From JALYLC01 sp963743275 (lineage in GTDB: Bacteria; Actinomycetota; Thermoleophilia; Gaiellales; JALYLC01): 64,000 nt of DNA. Each line of letters starts with the position of its first letter. The first letter of the stretch is position 1. The notes under the pieces are model-generated. The model was not told where the DNA came from, did no database searches, and worked only from the letters and a program-made list of their open reading frames with translations. This document shows positions 59,625-64,000 of this stretch, in pieces. The stretch is taken from positions 372,001 through 436,000 of the forward strand of contig CAVUPB010000005.1 of NCBI GenBank assembly GCA_963743275.1, given 5' to 3'. A program made the translations under genes and the position numbers.

Positions 59625-59657
59625 CTCATACGTCGCTTGCGCAATGATACGTCAACG

Positions 59658-60104
59658 ATGGCCGCGCTCGATGCTCCGGATCGCGTAATGCTCGACCTCC
59701 TGCGGCGCAATGGCCGAGCAACCGTCGCCGAGCTGGCAAGCGCGACGGGATTGTCGGCATCGGCCTGCTCGCGACGGCTACGACGCCTCGAGGACCAGCA
59801 GGTGATCCGCGGCTACCGGGCGATCATCGACCCGAAGACCGACGGCCGCGGGCTGACTGCCTTCGTCGCGGTCCGTCTCGTCCGCCACCAGCGCGAGCAC
59901 ATCCAGCGCTTCCAGGAAGGCGCGCGCAAGATCGCCGAGGTCGTCGAGTGCCACCACGTCACCGGCAACTTCGACTACCTGCTACGCGTCGAGGTCCCAG
60001 ACCTCCCGGCCTACGAGCGCTTCCACGCCGACAAACTCGCCGCCCTACACAACGTCGGCCAGGTCGTCACCTACATCTCGATGACCGACCTCACCGACGC
60101 CTGA
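59658..60104 (+). CDS. Lrp/AsnC-family transcriptional regulator
   Basis: The 148-residue protein has an N-terminal helix-turn-helix (RATVAELASATGLSASACSRRLRRLEDQQVIRGY) divided here by function, and a C-terminal RAM ligand domain (FVAVRLVRHQ, CHHVTGNFDYLLRVEVPDLPAYERF). It likely senses methionine or a related amino acid and controls the divergent PLP-enzyme gene through the palindrome at 59606. Its last 34 bases overlap the 3' end of the opposing SnoaL-type gene. Confidence 0.92.
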   Translation: MAALDAPDRVMLDLLRRNGRATVAELASATGLSASACSRRLRRLEDQQVIRGYRAIIDPKTDGRGLTAFVAVRLVRHQREHIQRFQEGARKIAEVVECHHVTGNFDYLLRVEVPDLPAYERFHADKLAALHNVGQVVTYISMTDLTDA

Positions 60105-60568
60105 CCGCGATCGGTGACCGGGTACCCGCGCCCCGCGTAGTCGAACTCGCCGAGCTCGTACGGACGGCCGGGGCCACCGGGCGGACACGCGTAGTAGGCG
60201 CGGATCTCGACGATCTTGCCGGCGGCGTCGAAACGGTAGAACTCCGCGCCGCGCAGGCGAGCCTCGGGAGACACCGACGGCTTGAAGTTCGACCACTCGA
60301 TCACCGCCTCGCGCCGCTCAGCATCCACGATCACATGATCGACCGTCCAGCGCGTGCGGAACTCGCCACCAAACCGGTCGCCGAACCCGTGCCCGATCGC
60401 GTCGGCGCCGCGAAACGCGCGTTGCGGGGAACCGTCCGGGTACGTATCGCCGTCGGGAAAGTAATGCACCGCGTCCGGCGCGAAGAACGAGGCAATCACC
60501 CGCGCGTCGCCCGCAGTACACGCATCGAAATAGTCGCGAATCGTGCGCTCGTGATCGACGGCAGGCAT
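60071..60568 (-). CDS. SnoaL/NTF2-like protein
   Basis: The 165-residue protein has the NTF2-like cone fold: RTIRDYFDACTAGDARVIASFFAPDAVHYFPDG, then RGADAIGHGF and WTVDHVIVDAERREAVIEWSN with a conserved EFYRFDAAGKIVEIRAYY. Such proteins are steroid-isomerase-like enzymes, polyketide cyclases or binding domains; no catalytic residue set is clear. ATG 60568 follows CTGGAGGATCGG, a good ribosome site. Its 3' end overlaps the Lrp gene convergently. Confidence 0.85.
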   Translation of the reverse strand: MPAVDHERTIRDYFDACTAGDARVIASFFAPDAVHYFPDGDTYPDGSPQRAFRGADAIGHGFGDRFGGEFRTRWTVDHVIVDAERREAVIEWSNFKPSVSPEARLRGAEFYRFDAAGKIVEIRAYYACPPGGPGRPYELGEFDYAGRGYPVTDRGQASVRSVIEM

Positions 60569-60900
60569 CCGATCCTCCAGGTCTCGCAGGTGTTCCCTCG
60601 CGACACCATCGAGGTCGCCTCGCCACCTGTCAACACCTCCACCGCCTCGACGCACGGATGCTGCAGCCCGCGCACAGACGCTGCGCGGAATGGCCGGCTT
60701 CGTTCAGTCCGTCCCGCCCCGATGACTCGCCGACGGCGCCACGCGACTGCAAACACGCGCCGTGGCTGCGCTGAACGCAGCCACGTTCGCACTTTGAACC
60801 GCGTGGTTGAGCCGGATTCGGGCTCGGCCGACCCCACCGCTCATACGCCGGTCGTTTCGAGCGAAGTTAGAAAAGGCCCGAAAACCGCACAACCAAGCCA
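60569..60900. other. Intergenic stretch without a recognisable gene
   Basis: Lower GC in places, several stop-rich frames. It includes a GTGGCTGCG-CTGAACG-CAGCCAC-type hairpin near 60762 that could terminate transcription. Its end touches tRNA-like repeat R2. I see no conserved protein segment. Confidence 0.5.
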
Positions 60901-61104
60901 GGCGGGGTGACGGAGCGGTCTAACGTGGCTGCCTTGAAAGCGTGGGCCGGCTGTTCCAGAGGTTCATCAGCCGGAGACGCTTTGCCCTGCAAAACCGGCG
61001 CAAGATCACGGCTGTCCGAGCGCAGACGTGCGCGTCCTCTCGGACATCGAAGGACATTTGAGCGCATCCGCAGTCGTCATGCGTATGTTCAGCGGTATGT
61101 TCAG
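60901..61104 (+). repeat. tRNA-Ser-like repeat, copy R2
   Basis: Starts GGCGGGGTGACGGAGCGGTC, then TAACGTGGCTGCC-TTGAAA-GCGTGG. This looks like acceptor strand, D-arm and anticodon loop (TGA) of tRNA-Ser, but the anticodon stem does not close and no 3' acceptor strand follows. A CTGCAAAA block and the double TATGTTCA module complete the copy. GGTCGAACCCC, T-arm-like, lies just beyond. It ends 36 bases before the antitoxin operator at 61140. Confidence 0.75.
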
Positions 61105-61139
61105 GGCACATCCGGTCGAACCCCATTCGAGGTGTCGGG

Positions 61140-61156
61140 TAGCACGAATCGTGCTA
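61140..61156. promoter_or_regulatory. Antitoxin operator, second copy
   Basis: TAGCACGAATCGTGCTA, identical to 57207, 11 bases before the ATG of the intact antitoxin. Expected site of autorepression by the RHH protein. Confidence 0.75.
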
Positions 61157-61167
61157 CATTTGGGGTC

Positions 61168-61410
61168 ATGGCTCGCTCCCTCCACGTCCGCCTCGATGAT
61201 GCCTCCGAAGCCGCGCTGCGGACACTGCGCGCGCAGGGACTGAGTGATTCCGAAGCGGTGCGCGTCGCGCTGCAAGAGGGAGCCGCCCGGCGTCTCTCCC
61301 GCTCGGCGCTCGCCGAGGAAGTGCAGCGCATCGCGAGCGACGAGGCCGACCGCGCGGAAATGCTCGCGATTCGCGATCACCTCGCCGAACTCGCCCCGCC
61401 GGCGGTCTGA
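61168..61410 (+). CDS. Ribbon-helix-helix antitoxin of a MazF-type toxin
   Basis: The 80-residue protein has an RHH-like N-terminus (ARSLHVRLDDASEAALRTLRAQGLSDSEAVRVALQEGA) and an acidic C-terminal part (EVQRIASDEADRAEMLAIRDHLAEL) that would wrap the toxin. Operator at 61140, toxin gene starting two bases after its stop. A near-identical but broken copy exists at 57235. Confidence 0.88.
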   Translation: MARSLHVRLDDASEAALRTLRAQGLSDSEAVRVALQEGAARRLSRSALAEEVQRIASDEADRAEMLAIRDHLAELAPPAV

Positions 61411-61411
61411 G

Positions 61412-61729
61412 ATGGTGCGCGGCGAGATCTTCCGTCTGCCCGCGCCACGTCGTCCGCGCGGCCACGAACAGCGCGGAACGCGCTACGCCGTCGTCGTCCA
61501 AGCGGATGAGCTACTCGGCCTGAGCACACTGCTCGTCACCCCGACGTCTCAGAGCGCGCTGGCAGCCAGCTTCAGGCCGGTCATCACGGTCGCGGGCGCG
61601 GAGACACGCGCGCTCGTCGAACAAACGACGGTAGTCGACCCCCAGCGACTGGGGCAGTCGGCCGGTCGCCTCAGCGCGAGTGAGATCCACGCGCTCGATG
61701 AGGCACTGGCCCTGATCCTCGGGCTGTAG
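61412..61729 (+). CDS. MazF/PemK-type endoribonuclease toxin
   Basis: The 105-residue protein shows the CcdB/PemK barrel pattern: VRGEIFRLPAPRRPRGHEQRGTRYAVVVQ, LVTPTSQSALAASFRPVI and TTVVDPQRLGQSAGRLS, with the conserved Arg and Thr/Ser around the RNA site. ATG 61412 follows the antitoxin stop by one base. It cuts mRNA. The module is bracketed by repeats R2 and R3 in the same orientation. Confidence 0.88.
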   Translation: MVRGEIFRLPAPRRPRGHEQRGTRYAVVVQADELLGLSTLLVTPTSQSALAASFRPVITVAGAETRALVEQTTVVDPQRLGQSAGRLSASEIHALDEALALILGL

Positions 61730-61780
61730 TTGCCGAGCGCGACGCAGCGAACGATGATCTGGCTTCAGGGACGCGTGCCC

Positions 61781-61975
61781 GGCGGGGTGACGGAGCGGTC
61801 TAGCGTGGCTGCCTCGAAAGCGTGGTTCGGCGAACTGCGTCGCCCGGACGAGCGAACGTGAAGTGCCTGCAAAATCACGACACAAAACCTCTTCGCACCC
61901 GAATGCGCGTGTCCCGTTCGTTCGGCACCGAGGAGCATCCCGGAGCATCTGCGAACGTCATCCGTATGTTCAGCG
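61781..61975 (+). repeat. tRNA-Ser-like repeat, copy R3
   Basis: Begins GGCGGGGTGACGGAGCGGTC, then TAGCGTGGCTGCC-TCGAAA-GCGTGG, so one base of the TTGAAA loop differs. It keeps CCTGCAAAA and ends with a single CGTATGTTCAGCGG word; the second TATGTTCA is lost. It starts 51 bases after the MazF stop. Confidence 0.7.
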
Positions 61976-62106
61976 GGCCCGAGCGTCTCGGACGGCTCGC
62001 TCGTTCCCAGACGCTCACTGCGAATCCAGGCAGAGCGGCGTACGCGAGCGCCGCGCATGTCGCGTTCGCTCCGCGCGAGATCCCGGTCGGAGCGGGCGCG
62101 CGACTT

Positions 62107-63120
62107 CTAGCCGAAGAAGCTGTAGCCGCCCTGGCCTTCGCGCTTGGCCCGATACATCGCAATGTCGGCATTGCGCAGGACGGCGGTCGCGTCGTCGCCC
62201 GATTGCGCAACAGCGATGCCGAGACTGCCTCTGCATGGCGCAGCACGCTCGTCGAGGACGGCGGGTGCGGCCAGGGCCGCCAGGATCCGGTCCGCAAAGG
62301 TCGCCAACTCCGACTCGGCCCCGACATTCGCGAGGATGAACGCGAACTCGTCGCCGCCGAGGCGCGCCACGGCGTCGCTGGCCCGCAACGCTCCACTCAG
62401 CCGCCGGGCGACGGCGACGAGAACCTCGTCACCGGCGACGTGACCGAGAGTGTCGTTGATCAGTTTGAACCCGTCCAGGTCGAGCAGCATCACGGCCACC
62501 TTTGACCGGCACCGCTCCGCCTCGGCCAGCGCCTGACCGAGCCGGTCGTAGAACAGTGCCCGGTTGGGCAAACCCGTGAGCGAGTCGTGCAGCGCCTGGT
62601 GGGTGAGCGCCTCTTGCAGTGCACGCCGTTCGCTCACGTCGCGGCCGATCCCCTCGACACCCACCAGTTGCCCGCCCTCCACGACCGGATACGCCATCAC
62701 GTCGAGGAAGACCCGGCGCCCGTCCCTCGCAACATGCTGGAACTCCTCATTCACGAAATCCACACCCGATGCGATCCGCCTGAACAAGGTACCCGCCCGC
62801 TCGAGCTCACCCTCAACGAGGGTCTGCATGATATTCGTGCCCACGATCTCCTCGGGGCTGAAGCCGAGTACCTGCTCGGTTGCGGGATTGGCCGCCGTCA
62901 CATTCCCCTCGAGATCCAGCGTCAGGATCATGTCGATGGAGCCCTCGACCAGCCGGCGGTAGCGGTCCGCGCCCGGCACCGACGTTGCCTCCCGCCCCGG
63001 CCCGTTGCTGCCGTCGGCCGCGGTGAGCTCCTCCGGCGATCCCCCGGACCCCAAACGACGGCCCCCTGAATGACCTCGGATCGCCCGTACCTCTTGGCGG
63101 CTATCGCTCACCTCGCACAT
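62107..63120 (-). CDS. PAS-GGDEF diguanylate cyclase
   Basis: The 337-residue protein has a PAS domain at about 52-165 (RRLVEGSIDMILTLDLEGNV, PEEIVGTNIMQTL, RDGRRVFLDVMAYPV, GRDVSERRALQEAL) and a GGDEF domain at about 175-335 with SLTGLPNRALFYDRL, LDLDGFKLINDTLGHVAGDE and an intact RLGGDEFAF active site. RASD five residues before GGDEF is a product-inhibition I-site. It makes cyclic di-GMP in response to a ligand or redox signal. No membrane segment, so cytoplasmic. Confidence 0.93.
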   Translation of the reverse strand: MCEVSDSRQEVRAIRGHSGGRRLGSGGSPEELTAADGSNGPGREATSVPGADRYRRLVEGSIDMILTLDLEGNVTAANPATEQVLGFSPEEIVGTNIMQTLVEGELERAGTLFRRIASGVDFVNEEFQHVARDGRRVFLDVMAYPVVEGGQLVGVEGIGRDVSERRALQEALTHQALHDSLTGLPNRALFYDRLGQALAEAERCRSKVAVMLLDLDGFKLINDTLGHVAGDEVLVAVARRLSGALRASDAVARLGGDEFAFILANVGAESELATFADRILAALAAPAVLDERAAPCRGSLGIAVAQSGDDATAVLRNADIAMYRAKREGQGGYSFFG

Positions 63121-63355
63121 ATCGGCACAACCCCATTGCGCCTAAAGCCTGGAGGAAGTCGGGCCCAGCTGAAGCGGGGCGATCTCCACGTGCTGCGTCG
63201 GCCCGACATCGGCCAGGCGGCCGGGGCAATCCGCCCCTCGGGCGCTGTCGACCGCTCCCTGTGTAACCCGGCGACGCCCGCAATGACGTGAGCAGAGACG
63301 AGCCGCCGCGGCCGCCCTAGCCACTCCGAATACAGTTTGGCTTGAACAAACGCCC

Positions 63356-63558
63356 AGCGGGGTGACGGAGCGGTCTAACGTGGCTGCCTTGAAAGCGTGG
63401 GCCGGCGGATCGCAAGTCGCGACGGGCGGATCACGATTCCGCTGCAAAGGGCGGTGAAGCCCCAGCAATCCGAAGACTCGGGAACGTCTCATGAAAGGAC
63501 ATCGAGAGACGTTCTGGAGCATCGTCGAGCGTCATCGGTATGTTCAGCGGTATGTTCG
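63356..63558 (+). repeat. tRNA-Ser-like repeat, copy R4
   Basis: Has GCGGGGTGACGGAGCGGTC, TAACGTGGCTGCC-TTGAAA-GCGTGGGCC, CGCTGCAAA and two TATGTTC words (GGTATGTTCAGCGGTATG). It is followed directly by gene remnants at 63589 and 63737. Confidence 0.72.
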
Positions 63559-63588
63559 GGCTCCGTGCCGGAGGTTCACAAGCCGCCG

Positions 63589-63726
63589 CTATTTCCGGTC
63601 GAATCGCCCGCGCGACGTCAGCGGCGTCCTGAGCGCCACCTCGGGGAGGTACTCGTCCAGGAAAACGCGGGCGACGAGATCCTGCCGCGAGGCGACGCCG
63701 AGCTTCTCGTAGAGGCGTCTCAGCCA
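63589..63726 (-). pseudogene. C-terminal remnant of a LuxR-family regulator
   Basis: Minus-strand codons read RSWLRRLYEKLGVASRQDL, then VARVFLDEYLPEVALRTPLT and a stop at 63589. This is the end of a LuxR helix-turn-helix with the tail common in actinobacterial regulators. No upstream part exists; the text changes abruptly near 63727. Confidence 0.7.
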
Positions 63727-63736
63727 GCTCCGCTCG

Positions 63737-63811
63737 CAACAGGCGCCCGTGCTCCGGGCCGCCGCCGACTACGGCCTCGAGATCCTCGGCCCTCCCGGCA
63801 TCCCGGCCTGA
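63737..63811 (+). pseudogene. C-terminal remnant of a cupin-type protein
   Basis: Plus-strand codons read QQAPVLRAAADYGLEILGPP then GIPA and a stop at 63811. The ending resembles the C-terminus of small cupins. It abuts the LuxR remnant head to head, so two unrelated gene ends were joined here. Confidence 0.55.
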
Positions 63812-63845
63812 CAGCCACATGAGACGAGCCTTCGGAAGGGACGGA

Positions 63846-64000
63846 GCATGAGCACCGAGACGATGAGCAACGCCGCAGGAGCCGAGGACAACAGGGTGGC
63901 GGCGCGTCGATGGATCGATGCGTTCAACGCCCGCGACGAGGCCGCGGAGACCGCGGCCCGGACCGCCGACTACATCGCGCATGCGCCCGACAGCATCCAG
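63846..64000 (+). CDS. SnoaL-like protein, start only
   Basis: ATG 63846 after GGAAGGGACGGAGC begins a frame with NRVAARRWIDAFNARDEAAE and a TADYIAHAPDSIQ continuation, the first helix and strand of an NTF2/SnoaL-like fold, often an ester-cyclase-like protein. The gene runs off the right edge after 51 residues, so size and active site are unknown. Confidence 0.7.

Noticed and set aside
60901..61000. A functional tRNA-Ser gene at R2
   Set aside because: Acceptor, D-arm and TGA anticodon loop look right, but the anticodon stem pairs only partly (GCTGC with GCGTG) and there is no 3' acceptor strand. Same for R3 and R4.
58122..63558. CRISPR array
   Set aside because: The repeats are about 200 bp, only four, kilobases apart and imperfect; no cas genes. 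Not a CRISPR.

Overview
The window is about 64 kb of very GC-rich DNA (roughly 70% G+C by eye) with dense, overlapping GTG/ATG starts, several actinobacterial-type families (LLM flavin enzymes, DUF1206, DUF899, BMP-type ABC uptake) and no eukaryotic or phage structural genes. It looks like the chromosome of a high-GC actinobacterium. The nearest feel is Thermoleophilia/Solirubrobacterales, but that placement is inference. Nearly a dozen conserved genes are broken by single-base shifts in G-runs or GC-alternating tracts while homology continues in the next frame. This points to an unpolished assembly more than to mass pseudogenisation.

Layout. 1-1.07 kb: 5' part of a cobN-like chelatase behind a cobalamin riboswitch. 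1.07-10.7 kb: minus-strand catabolic genes (cupin, 3-hydroxyisobutyrate-dehydrogenase family, metallo-lactonase, transketolase/E1-like ThDP enzyme, Zn-alcohol dehydrogenase, SDR, enolase-superfamily dehydratase, GST, FAD-linked oxidase). 10.8-20.1 kb: housekeeping and envelope genes (PhoD phosphatase, lipid kinase, two PAP2 phosphatases, DUF1206, dienelactone hydrolase, DUF899, LysE, MFS).

20.7-39.0 kb: a coherent catabolic island built around a GntR regulator with two divergent operons. Sequence landmarks match pathway I of vitamin B6 degradation: pyridoxamine-pyruvate aminotransferase, pyridoxal 4-dehydrogenase, 4-pyridoxolactonase and the 5-formyl-4-carboxylate dehydrogenase. A class II aldolase-fold protein could be the decarboxylase. 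A complete BMP-type ABC importer sits inside. The known flavin ring-opening oxygenase is not seen. In its place are a three-subunit molybdenum hydroxylase split between the two operons, an M29/NicX-fold protein, an LLM flavoenzyme and an amidohydrolase, so the lower pathway may be new.

39-56.9 kb: secreted proteins, a ROK kinase, an ABC exporter, a sulfurtransferase, a polysaccharide O-acetylation cluster (MBOAT plus two SGNH proteins and a large membrane protein), copper and ferric-reductase proteins, a decayed secreted protease and an ECF sigma/anti-sigma-like pair.

57-64 kb: a scrambled accessory zone with two toxin-antitoxin modules, a dead antitoxin copy, four copies of a ~200-bp repeat whose left end resembles the 5' half of tRNA-Ser(UGA), and fused gene remnants. 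A methionine-gamma-lyase-like gene with an Lrp regulator and a PAS-GGDEF protein lie among them.

The most striking unexplained signal is a ~270-bp palindromic element present twice (17787-18054 and 43193-43472). The copies share unpaired-looking blocks while several helices change sequence on both sides together, the signature of a structured RNA or of a hairpin-ended miniature mobile element. A second, smaller palindrome family (core TTGGGGTC-N-GACCCCAA) marks gene 3' ends.
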